Part shown: piece after piece, positions 8,198 to 15,888 of the stretch
How positions within the stretch are numbered: position 1 is the stretch's first letter
How the letters are laid out: every line of letters begins with the position of its first letter
NCBI GenBank assembly: GCA_937928775.1
Contig: CALFVI010000009.1
Coordinates: forward strand, 62,001 to 126,000
Direction: 5' to 3'
From: an uncultured Elioraea sp.
Lineage (GTDB): Bacteria; Pseudomonadota; Alphaproteobacteria; Acetobacterales; Acetobacteraceae
Length of the DNA stretch: 64,000 nucleotides
Program-made: the position numbers and the translations under genes
The notes under the pieces: generated by a model
Told to the model about the DNA's origin: nothing
Seen by the model: only the letters and a program-made list of their open reading frames with translations
The model's database searches: none

Positions 8198-10546
8198 TCA
8201 TGACGAGGGCGCGAGGAGGCGCCAGATCACCTCCGCGCGAACCGGCATCGCAAGAGGAAGGGCTGAGGACGGAACACCAGCGGATCGGAGCGCATCGGAC
8301 ACGGCGTTCATCACCGCCGGCAAAGACCCCGCACACCCCGCCTCGCCCGCCCCCTTCAGCCCGAGCGGGTTGGTCTGGCAGGGAATTTCGACCGTCTCCC
8401 AAACCAGTTCGGGGAGATCATCCGCGCGCGGCAGAGCGTAGTCCATGAATGAGGCGGTAACGAGCTGGCCGGTCTCGGCCTCGTACGCAAGACCCTCGAG
8501 CAGCACCTGCCCCGCGCCTTGGGCGATCGCCCCCACCACCTGCCCGCGCAGGGTAAGCGGGTTCACCACGACTCCGAAATCGTTCACCGCCGTGTAGCGC
8601 TCAAGGCGCACCACACCTGTCGCGCGATCGATCTCCACCTCAGCGACATGGCAGCCGTTCGGGAAATTGGCCACACGCTGCGTGGGGTGGGCGGATGCTT
8701 CGAGGCCGAGGCTCTCCTCCTCCGGCACCAAGGCGGGGTTCCACGCTGCGCGCGCAACTTCGCTGAGCGTCACCAGGCGATCCGTGCCAGCGACGCGGAA
8801 GGTGCCGCGCGCGACAGTGATGTCCTCCGGCGCAACCTCGAGGAGCGCGGCGGCGATCCGTTTCGCCTTCGCCTCGATTGCCTCAGCCGCGCGGAACACG
8901 CCAACCGCAGCGAGGGTAAGCGACCGCGACCCCGCCGTGCCGGATGCGTAGCCGGTAAGGTCAGAATCCCCCTGCACCACGCGGATGCGCTCAAACGGCA
9001 CGCCAAGCCGGTGATGCAGTACCTGGGCGAACACTGTTTCGTGCGGCTGACCGTTCGAAACGGCAGAGGTTATGAGCGTGACCCCGCCCTCGCGATCGAA
9101 CATGAGCTGAACGCGTCCGTCGCGAAAGCCAGACGGCTCGACGTAGCAGCCGATGCCTAGGCCCCTGAGTTTTCCCGCACGCTCAGCAGTGGCGCGACGG
9201 GCCGGGAACCCGGCTCGGTCGGCGAGGTCCAGAGCGCGTTCGAGCAGACGGGGAAAGTCGCCGCTGTCGTAGACCTGGCCGGTTGGCGTTCGATACGGCA
9301 TCGCCGCGGGCGGAACCAGGTTTCGCCGGCGAAGCTCCGCCGGGTCGAGGCCGAGCTCCGCCGCTGCCTGGTCGATCGCCACCTCGAGCGCATAGGCCGC
9401 CTCAGGCTTGCCCGCGCCGCGATAGGCGTCGATCGGTGCGGTGGTGGTAAGATACCCTTCGGAGCGGATGTGGAAGGCCGGGATGCGGTAGGGACCAACG
9501 GCGATGCGCGGGCCGCCGATGGTGCCGATGGCAGGACCGAACCCGACGCAGTAGGCGCCGAGATCGGATAGCCACAGCCAGCGCACGGCCATGATGCGCG
9601 CCTCGGCGTCGAGAGCGAGCGTGATCGTGATCTCGTGCGCGCGCCCGGCACTGTCCGAGAGGAACGCTTCCGTGCGCTCCGCCTGCCAGCGGATGGGCTT
9701 TCCCAAGCGTTCGGCCGCGTGCAACAGCGCCACATGCTCGGGGTAGGCGTGGTTCTTCATGCCGAACCCGCCGCCGACATCGGGGGTGAGGACGCGCAAG
9801 GCGGAAGCCGAGATGCCGCCGAGCCCGTGCTGGGTCAGTTCCGTATGCGCCTCCGTCGTGCCTTGGGTGGCGGTGATGAGAGTAAAGCGCCGCGCGACCG
9901 GATCCCATTGCGCGATCGCGCCGCGCGTCTCCAGCGGGGCGGCGGTGACGCGGCTGATCGGCACGCGGGTGGTGACGAGACGCGCGGCGGCGGCGAAGGC
10001 GCGCGCGACCGCGGCCTCATCGCCAGCTTCCCAGAGGTGGACGCGATTGCCCGGCACCTCCGCATGGAGAGCGGGAGCCTCGCGCGCGGCGGCGATCCCG
10101 ATCACCGGTGCGAGCGGGCGCCAGTCAATCGCCACCGCCTCCACCCCATCCAACGCCGCAGCCGCGGTTTCCGCCACCACCATCGCCACCGCCTCGCCGA
10201 CGAACCGCGCCCGGTCGTGCGGCAGGGCGAATCGCGGCGGATAGCGCGCCGGCGTGCCATCGGCCTGCAGAAAGGAGAGCAGGCAGGGAAGAGCGCCTCT
10301 GCCCGCGCGGCGCAGATCCTCCCCGGTGACGACGGCGACCACGCCCGGTACCCCGCGTGCGGCCGACACATCGATGCCGGCGATTTCGGCATGCGCGTAC
10401 GGCGAGCGCACGAACCGGGCAAACAGGGCATCGCGCGGGGCAAGGTCATCGGTGAAACGACCCTGGCCGCGCAGGAGGCGGTCGTCCTCAACGCGGCGGA
10501 CCGAACTGCCGATCCCGAAGCCAGCGATGGTGCCGCGATCGCTCAC
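8198..10546 (-). CDS. Xanthine dehydrogenase family, molybdopterin-binding subunit (CoxL-like)
   Basis: A 782-residue large subunit of a molybdenum hydroxylase. It starts with the small N-terminal domain (GIGSSVRRVEDDRLLRGQGRFTDD...), followed by molybdopterin-binding domains with GGGFG and DAYRGAGKPEAAYALE. The near-C-terminal GLKGAGEAGCAG supplies the catalytic glutamate. The loop reads AYRGAG, not the AYXCSFR motif of true carbon monoxide dehydrogenase, so the substrate is probably an aldehyde or N-heterocycle. The family normally needs an iron-sulphur subunit and a FAD subunit; neither is nearby. Its ATG overlaps the stop of the upstream ABC ATPase gene by four bases, which suggests translational coupling. 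Confidence 0.9.
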   Translation of the reverse strand: MSDRGTIAGFGIGSSVRRVEDDRLLRGQGRFTDDLAPRDALFARFVRSPYAHAEIAGIDVSAARGVPGVVAVVTGEDLRRAGRGALPCLLSFLQADGTPARYPPRFALPHDRARFVGEAVAMVVAETAAAALDGVEAVAIDWRPLAPVIGIAAAREAPALHAEVPGNRVHLWEAGDEAAVARAFAAAARLVTTRVPISRVTAAPLETRGAIAQWDPVARRFTLITATQGTTEAHTELTQHGLGGISASALRVLTPDVGGGFGMKNHAYPEHVALLHAAERLGKPIRWQAERTEAFLSDSAGRAHEITITLALDAEARIMAVRWLWLSDLGAYCVGFGPAIGTIGGPRIAVGPYRIPAFHIRSEGYLTTTAPIDAYRGAGKPEAAYALEVAIDQAAAELGLDPAELRRRNLVPPAAMPYRTPTGQVYDSGDFPRLLERALDLADRAGFPARRATAERAGKLRGLGIGCYVEPSGFRDGRVQLMFDREGGVTLITSAVSNGQPHETVFAQVLHHRLGVPFERIRVVQGDSDLTGYASGTAGSRSLTLAAVGVFRAAEAIEAKAKRIAAALLEVAPEDITVARGTFRVAGTDRLVTLSEVARAAWNPALVPEEESLGLEASAHPTQRVANFPNGCHVAEVEIDRATGVVRLERYTAVNDFGVVVNPLTLRGQVVGAIAQGAGQVLLEGLAYEAETGQLVTASFMDYALPRADDLPELVWETVEIPCQTNPLGLKGAGEAGCAGSLPAVMNAVSDALRSAGVPSSALPLAMPVRAEVIWRLLAPSS

Positions 10547-11556
10547 GCTGCCACCCTGATGCAGCGCGCCATATGGCGCGAGGGAAGGTGCTTCTCCTCT
10601 GGCAGGCGCTCGCGGCAGACAGCCTCGGCAAAGGCGCAGCGTGGAGCGAAGGCGCAGCCCGGCGGCAGGCGGGAGAGGTCGGGCGGAGCACCGGGAATGG
10701 CCGCAAGCCGGGTGCCGCGCAGCCCGGCATGCACGGTGCTGCCCATCAGCCCCTGCGTGTAGGGGTGAAGCGGGCGCTTCATCACCTCCCCAACCTCGCC
10801 CGCTTCCACGAAACGCCCGGCATACATCACCGCCACCCGATCGGCGATCTCCCCGGCGACGCCGAGATCGTGGGTGACGAAGACCACTCCCATGCCGAGC
10901 TCCTCCTTCAGCCTCCGCAACAGCAGCAGGATCTGGATCTGCACCGTGGCATCGAGCGCGGTCGTGGGCTCGTCGGCGAGCAGGAGTTTGGGGCGGCAGG
11001 CAAGCGCGATCGCGATCATCGCCCGCTGGCGAAGCCCGCCGGAAAGCTCGTGCGGGTAGGCGGAGAGCCGACGCCTAGCGGAGGGGATCTGCACGAGCTC
11101 AAGGAGTTCGAGAGCGCGCCTGTCCGCCTCTGCCCGGCTCACGCCCTCGTGGCGGACGATGGTCTCGGCGATCTGGGTGCCGATGGTGAACACCGGGTCG
11201 AGCGCGGTCATCGGCTCCTGGAAGATCATCGACACCACGCTACCACGGAATTCCTCGAGTGCCGTGGGCGAGAGCGCGAGCACGTCGTGCCCCGCGATGC
11301 GCACGGCTCCCTCGATCACGGTCCGCTTGGCGGGAAGGAGCCGCATCAGCGCACGCAGAGTTACCGATTTCCCGCAGCCGGATTCGCCCAGGATGACCAG
11401 CACCTCGCCGGGCGCGAGCGTGAATGAGACGCCGTTCACCGCGTGCACCGTGGCCTCGCGCGAGACGAAGCGCACGGTGAGATCGCGCACCTCCGCGAGG
11501 GGAGTGGTCACTCGTTCCGGCTGCGTGTCGTTGCTAACGATCACCCTTGTCGTCAT
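10543..11556 (-). CDS. Oligopeptide/dipeptide-type ABC transporter ATP-binding protein (DppD/OppD-like)
   Basis: A 337-residue ATPase with Walker A GESGCGKS, the signature LSGGLRQR, Walker B LLLADEPTTALD and the C-terminal oligopeptide-family extension containing the cluster-binding stretch PPGCAFAPRCAFA. It would energise an inner-membrane peptide, nickel or glutathione importer. The start ATG at 11556 overlaps the stop of the partner ATPase (sequence ATGA), and its own stop overlaps the CoxL-like gene in the same way. No permease or solute-binding protein of this transporter is in the window, so the substrate is unknown. Confidence 0.92.
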   Translation of the reverse strand: MTTRVIVSNDTQPERVTTPLAEVRDLTVRFVSREATVHAVNGVSFTLAPGEVLVILGESGCGKSVTLRALMRLLPAKRTVIEGAVRIAGHDVLALSPTALEEFRGSVVSMIFQEPMTALDPVFTIGTQIAETIVRHEGVSRAEADRRALELLELVQIPSARRRLSAYPHELSGGLRQRAMIAIALACRPKLLLADEPTTALDATVQIQILLLLRRLKEELGMGVVFVTHDLGVAGEIADRVAVMYAGRFVEAGEVGEVMKRPLHPYTQGLMGSTVHAGLRGTRLAAIPGAPPDLSRLPPGCAFAPRCAFAEAVCRERLPEEKHLPSRHMARCIRVAA

Positions 11557-12626
11557 CAGGCCCTCGCCGGCGCTAAGCTGTGGCCTGAGCCTGCGACCAT
11601 CATATGGCAGGCGGCGAGGTGTGCATCGCCCGCGAAGGAGCCCGATAGGGCGGGTTCGCGTTCGGCGCACACGCCTTCGGCGAAGGCGCAGCGCGTGCGG
11701 AACCGGCAGCCCGAAGGAGGGTTGATCGGGTTCGGCGGATCGCCGGTGAGCGGCGGTTCCGTCATCCGCCGGTGCGGGTCCATCGAGGGGCGGGAGGCGA
11801 GGAGCGCGCGCGTATAGGGGTGGCGCGGCGCGCGATAGATCGCCTCCACCGGGCCAAGCTCCACCACGCGTCCGAGATACATCACCAGAACGCGATCGGA
11901 GACGAACTGCACCACGTTCAGATCGTGGCTGATGAAGAGGTAGGTCAGGCCGAAGTCGCGCTTGAGATCGAGAAGCAGGTTCAGCACCTGCGCCTCGACC
12001 GACTTGTCGAGCGCGCTCACCGGCTCGTCGAGCACGATCAGCCGCGGCTCGAGGGCAAGCGCACGGGCGATGTTGACTCGTTGCCTCTGTCCACCTGAGA
12101 GCTGGTGCGGGTAGCGTTGCGCGAATTGGTCGGGCGCGAGGCCGACGGCAGCAAGAAGCTCCCGCGCTTTTGCCCGTGCGCGCGCCTTCGGCACCCCGTG
12201 CACGATGGGGGCGAAGGCGATGCTGTCCTCGATCGGCAGGCGCGGGTTGAGCGAGGCGTAGGAGTCCTGGAACACCATCTGCATCTGCCGGCGCATCTCG
12301 CGCAGCCCCATCCCGCCCGAGCCGACGGTCTCGCCATCGAACACCACCTCGCCCGAATCCGGCTCGATCAGCCGCATCAGGAGCCGCGCGGTGGTGGATT
12401 TTCCGCAGCCTGATTCGCCGACGATGCCCAAGGTCTCGCCCTTGGCCACGGTGAAGGAGACGCCGTCCACCGCCCGCACGACTCCCGACTTTCGGCCGAG
12501 CCCGAAGATGCCGCGCGCGAGCACGAAGTGCCGGGTGAGATCACGCACCGACAGCAGCGGTTGGGCGGGGCCGCCGCGGTCGCGCGGGTCGCGTGAGGCG
12601 GAAACGGACGTCATGGTGTGGGTCAT
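11556..12626 (-). CDS. Oligopeptide/dipeptide-type ABC transporter ATP-binding protein (DppF/OppF-like)
   Basis: A 356-residue ATPase with Walker [10 protein letters not shown], signature LSGGQRQR, Walker [13 protein letters not shown], and the oligopeptide-family C-terminal motif ([18 protein letters not shown]). It pairs with the DppD-like ATPase encoded directly downstream. The ATG at 12626 (another in frame at 12614) is preceded by AGGACAGG. It is the first gene of a three-gene coupled unit with dppD-like and coxL-like genes, and is divergent from the Lrp-type gene at 12735; the 108 bases between should hold both promoters, though no clear -35/-10 pair was recognised. Confidence 0.92.
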   Translation of the reverse strand: MTHTMTSVSASRDPRDRGGPAQPLLSVRDLTRHFVLARGIFGLGRKSGVVRAVDGVSFTVAKGETLGIVGESGCGKSTTARLLMRLIEPDSGEVVFDGETVGSGGMGLREMRRQMQMVFQDSYASLNPRLPIEDSIAFAPIVHGVPKARARAKARELLAAVGLAPDQFAQRYPHQLSGGQRQRVNIARALALEPRLIVLDEPVSALDKSVEAQVLNLLLDLKRDFGLTYLFISHDLNVVQFVSDRVLVMYLGRVVELGPVEAIYRAPRHPYTRALLASRPSMDPHRRMTEPPLTGDPPNPINPPSGCRFRTRCAFAEGVCAEREPALSGSFAGDAHLAACHMMVAGSGHSLAPARA

Positions 12627-12734
12627 CCTGTCCTGCGTGACCACCGGTACGCAACCCGCGTGCCGTGGCGCGAGGCGTTGTCGGCCCCCTCTCACCCGCC
12701 TAGCATGCGCGCGGATGTGAGGAGGTGGAGGGGC

Positions 12735-12992
12735 ATGCGCCCACTCTTCGTGCTGATCAAATGCGAGATGGGCCGCGCCTACGAAACGGCGCGCGAGGCG
12801 GTGGACCGCATTCCCGAGCTCAGCGAAATCTATTCGATTTCCGGCCAGTACGACCTTCTTGCCAAGTTCTATCTCGGGCCCGACCAGGACCCCGGCCTGT
12901 TCGTCACCGAGAGCGTGCAACGCCTGCCTGGCGTAAAAGACACGTTCACGCTGATCACCTTCAACGCCTTCGCCATCGACCGTCCGCGTTGA
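12735..12992 (+). CDS. Stand-alone Lrp/AsnC ligand-binding (RAM) domain protein
   Basis: An 85-residue protein consisting only of the alpha-beta effector-binding domain of Lrp/AsnC regulators (VLIKCEMGRAYETAREAV, then EIYSISGQYDLLAKF and TFTLITF). The helix-turn-helix DNA-binding half is absent, so it probably binds an amino acid-like ligand or other Lrp subunits rather than DNA on its own. The ATG has AGGAGGTGGAGG just upstream. The AbrB-type membrane gene starts two bases after its stop, so the two are likely co-transcribed. Confidence 0.82.
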   Translation: MRPLFVLIKCEMGRAYETAREAVDRIPELSEIYSISGQYDLLAKFYLGPDQDPGLFVTESVQRLPGVKDTFTLITFNAFAIDRPR

Positions 12993-12994
12993 CC

Positions 12995-14056
12995 GTGCCC
13001 GCCGAACGGGCCCGTCTGCTCATTCGTCAGGCGGCGACCTTCACGCTGGCGGCGGTCGGGGGGTGGGTGGCGTCGCGGCTCGGGGTTCCGCTCGCCTGGA
13101 TGGTGGGAGCGATGGTGGCGGTGGTGGCCGCAGCCCTTGCTGGTGCCCGCGTTGCTGCCCCCGAAGTGGCGAGGCCCGCAGGGCTGATCGTGCTCGGCAC
13201 CGGACTGGGCCAAGGCTTCACTCCGCCTGTTTTGGCCGCCCTCGCGGTGTCCCTGCCCGCTATGGCGGTGGCGGGCGTCGGCACCATCCTCGCCGGAGCC
13301 CTCGCCTCGCGTGCCACTGCCCGCATTGGCGCGATCGATCCGCACACCGCCTATTACGCCTCGGTTCCGGGAGGGGTGGTGGTCATGGCCGTGCTCGCCG
13401 CGCGGGCGGGCCTCTCGGTCGGCGTCGTTACGCTCACGCAAACGCTGCGCATGATGCTGGTGGTGCTGCTCTACCCCCCGGTCGTCGTCGCCGTGGTCGA
13501 GCGCGGGCGCGATGTCTTCAGCCTTCCCTCGCTTGCCGTGGTTTGGCCGCTCCTTCCCGTGCTGCTGGCGCTTGGGACGTTCGGGGCCCTGCTGTTGCGG
13601 CGGCTCGGCCTCGCCAATCCGTGGATGATGGGCCCGGTGCTCGTCTCGCTCGGCCTAGCGGTGGCGGGCGAGCCGCTCTCCGGCCTTCCCCCCATGCTGG
13701 TCGATCTCGCCCAGCTCATGCTCGGCTGGACCCTCGGCACGCGGCTGGAACGGACCGTGGTGTTGCGCGCGCCGCGTCTTGCACTCGCCTCCGTGGTGTC
13801 GATGGGGATCGTTTCGATGCTGTGCCTTCTGCTCGCGCTCGCCATCGTCGCCGTCTGGCACCTTCCCTTTCCGGCGGTGCTGCTCGGCACCGCACCAGGC
13901 GGGATGCCGGAGCTCGCGATCACCGCCAAGGTGCTCGATCTCGGCGCGCCTCTGGTGCTGGGGTTTCACTTGGTGCGCGTGCTGCTGTGCACGGTGCTTG
14001 TGCCGCCCGTCTGGAACCTCTGGCACCGCAGCGTCAGAGGGCGAGGCGGAGGCTGA
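12995..14056 (+). CDS. AbrB-family integral membrane protein
   Basis: A 353-residue protein, almost entirely hydrophobic, with about ten membrane segments in two similar halves. It shows the family's repeated pattern of Gly-rich helices, for example ARPAGLIVLGTGLGQGFTP and VDLAQLMLGWTLGTRLER, plus the conserved TAPGGMPELAITAK near residue 310. The family is sometimes named after ammonia monooxygenase or AbrB but is a putative transporter or regulator of unknown substrate. A GTG at 12995 is chosen as start; a TTG at 12989 would overlap the preceding stop. The downstream hydrolase is convergent. Confidence 0.85.
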   Translation: MPAERARLLIRQAATFTLAAVGGWVASRLGVPLAWMVGAMVAVVAAALAGARVAAPEVARPAGLIVLGTGLGQGFTPPVLAALAVSLPAMAVAGVGTILAGALASRATARIGAIDPHTAYYASVPGGVVVMAVLAARAGLSVGVVTLTQTLRMMLVVLLYPPVVVAVVERGRDVFSLPSLAVVWPLLPVLLALGTFGALLLRRLGLANPWMMGPVLVSLGLAVAGEPLSGLPPMLVDLAQLMLGWTLGTRLERTVVLRAPRLALASVVSMGIVSMLCLLLALAIVAVWHLPFPAVLLGTAPGGMPELAITAKVLDLGAPLVLGFHLVRVLLCTVLVPPVWNLWHRSVRGRGGG

Positions 14057-14065
14057 TGCGCAGCC

Positions 14066-14902
14066 TCAGTCGCAGGTGAGGAACGCTTGCGCGGCGGCGA
14101 ACAGGGGGCTTGCCGGCTCCGCCCAGGCGTCCTGCGCGGTGAAGTGGTTGCGGCCCGGAAGTTCGAGCGAAGCGGCAGCCGCCCCGCGTTCCGCCCAAAC
14201 GGCGGCGAAGTCGCGCGACTGGCGTCGGAATTCCGCGCTCTCCGCCCCACCCACCGCGGCGAGCAATCGCGTCCCCTCCGCCGGGGCAAGCAGGATGGGC
14301 GACAAACGCGTGGCATCTGCGAGATCAAGCCCCAAGGCCCGGTTGTGGCTGGTGCCGAGAAGGGGCGCGAGATCGAACAGGCCCGAAGAGGGCAGCACGG
14401 CGCGGAAATGAAGGTCGGAGAGCCCGCGCTCGGCCCAATCGGTCGCCGCCAGCATCGCGGCGAGATGCCCGCCGGCGGAATGCCCACCCACCACCCAGCG
14501 CCGCGACAGCCCCAAGGCTGAGGCCTCGCGCCACAGCAGAGCGACGGCAGACCTTACATCATCCACCAGGGCAGACAGCGTCACTTCAGGGCAGAGCGGA
14601 TAACCGGGAAGCGCCACCGCCACACCGCGCGCACGCCACGGTGTCGCAATCCAGGCGAACTCGCGCCGATGCCGGCGCTGCCAATAGCCGCCATGAAGCC
14701 AGATGAGCACGGGGGGGTCGGACTCACCCGGCGGCAGGTAGAGGTCGATCGCACGCCGCTCCCCCTCGCCGTAGGGCACGACGGTGGGCGGGTGCTGCGC
14801 AAGCGCCTGCACCATGCGCTCCGCCCAACCAGCCTCGATCGCGGGATAGTCGGGAACGGCGGCGACCGTGGCGTATTCGCGCTCAAGCCAACCGGACATC
14901 AT
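14066..14902 (-). CDS. Alpha/beta hydrolase (BD-FAE / arylformamidase-like)
   Basis: A 278-residue alpha/beta-hydrolase. It has the oxyanion-hole motif HGGYWQRR (about residue 77), the nucleophile elbow GGHSAGGH (about residue 150) and a late NHFTAQDAW that gives the catalytic histidine. HGGYW is characteristic of the group that includes kynurenine formamidase, but tryptophan pathway genes are not adjacent, so only a carboxylester/amide hydrolase role is claimed. Its ATG overlaps the TGA of the livF remnant (ATGA), so it was evidently the last gene of the former branched-chain amino-acid transporter operon. Another ATG lies one codon downstream. Confidence 0.85.
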   Translation of the reverse strand: MMSGWLEREYATVAAVPDYPAIEAGWAERMVQALAQHPPTVVPYGEGERRAIDLYLPPGESDPPVLIWLHGGYWQRRHRREFAWIATPWRARGVAVALPGYPLCPEVTLSALVDDVRSAVALLWREASALGLSRRWVVGGHSAGGHLAAMLAATDWAERGLSDLHFRAVLPSSGLFDLAPLLGTSHNRALGLDLADATRLSPILLAPAEGTRLLAAVGGAESAEFRRQSRDFAAVWAERGAAAASLELPGRNHFTAQDAWAEPASPLFAAAQAFLTCD

Positions 14903-15194
14903 GTAGGGACCCCTTTCCTCCCCCTTCGGACCCCGAGCATGCCATGCAGAAGGCCCGCGTCGGCAGACAGCGAAGCGCCGCCTCCGACCCAGGCCACGCG
15001 GCCCTTCTGCAGCACGACGAAGCAATCCGCCAGGGGCGCGACCGCCGCGACGTCCTTGTCGACGACACCAATGGAGAGACCCAGTGCCATCAGCCCCGCC
15101 GGCATCGACCGGATGTCGCCACGCAGCCTCGGCGCGAGCCCCCCTCCATCGCCTCATCCAGGGTCAACCGCCGCGGATTGGTCAACAGCGCCCG
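14899..15194 (-). pseudogene. livF: livF remnant (branched-chain amino-acid ABC ATPase, C-terminal third, frameshifted)
   Basis: Translation on the minus strand gives RALLTNPRRLTLDEAMEG, a Walker B region, in one frame. The run of six G at about 15141-15146 then shifts the frame into GLAPRLRGDI, and GLSIGVVDKDVAAVAPLADC follows, continuing to the typical C-terminus VVLQKGRVAWVGG...GLLHGMLGV. These are the LivF D-loop, H-loop equivalent and tail, but with no Walker A, Q-loop or signature motif. The fragment cannot make an ATPase. It joins directly, without a stop, to a livH fragment upstream, so a large deletion fused the two genes. The closing TGA still overlaps the ATG of the hydrolase gene. 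Confidence 0.8.
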
Positions 15195-15480
15195 CCCGCG
15201 GGGGCGCACCGCGACCACCACCGCCACCAGCAGAGAGACCGCAACCGAACCGAGACTCGCCGCCACCTGGGCGGCCGCATCGGGCGGCAGGAAATCCTGC
15301 ATCCCAGTGGGGAGCATGGCGCGCGACATCGTGTCGGTGAGCCCCGCCGGAAGTGCAGCGAGGAACGCCCCACGAACGGACCCAAGCCCACCGATGACGG
15401 CCACCACGAAGACCATGACCAGGACGCTGAACAGGTGTCCGTTCAGAGTCCGTTCGAGCAGCGGGGTCGGGTTTATGCGC
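15195..15480 (-). pseudogene. livH: livH remnant (branched-chain amino-acid ABC permease fragments)
   Basis: On the minus strand the frame reads INPTPLLERTLNGHLFSVLV, a segment from the middle of LivH permeases. It runs straight into VVAVIGGLGSVRGAFLAAL (the conserved GGLGSxxGA permease loop) and ends VVVAVRPRG, a typical LivH/LivM C-terminus. In an intact LivH the first two pieces are separated by several membrane helices, so an internal in-frame deletion is inferred. The N-terminal half and start are missing, and the frame continues into the livF fragment instead of a stop. This is a decayed inner-membrane subunit of an amino-acid importer. Confidence 0.75.
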
Positions 15481-15888
15481 GAGCTGAGGAAGGGCGCGCG
15501 GTCAAGAGCCGGCCGCGAACGGTGGGGGCGCCTTGCGTCGGTTCCGCCTCAACCGAAGCGGCACTGCGCGGCGCAGCCGTCCTGGTGGTTCTGGAAATCG
15601 ACCCCGACCGCGCGAATGACGATGCACCTCTGCCTGTCCTGCACGACCTCGCGCATCCAGAGGCGCTCGAATGGACGATCGTTGTTTCCGAACCGGAATG
15701 CTCCACGCGGCGCGAAAAGATCGCTACACCCAGCGCAGCGGCGGACACCGAACGGCCCGGAACGTCGCCGCCGGTCGCGGGAGGGGCGGAGCCGATCAGG
15801 CGTGTCACCGTGCGCACGATCGTCTCTTCTCCCCCAAGCCGACAGATGCGGGAGCCTCGGCAGCCATCGCGTGGCGCGACACTTGGTC
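15481..15888. other. Non-coding or decayed stretch between livH remnant and amidase gene
   Basis: About 400 bases without a recognisable gene. One minus-strand frame holds a short protein-like stretch near 15550-15700 (LWMREVVQDRQRC..., VGVDFQNHQDG), and the opposite strand is open too. Neither has a credible start or a family I can name. Most likely further debris of the deleted transporter operon. Confidence 0.4.

Noticed and set aside
8198-10546. Aerobic carbon monoxide dehydrogenase large subunit
   Set aside because: The active-site loop is AYRGAG rather than AYXCSFR and the coxM and coxS genes are absent, so only the wider xanthine dehydrogenase family is claimed.
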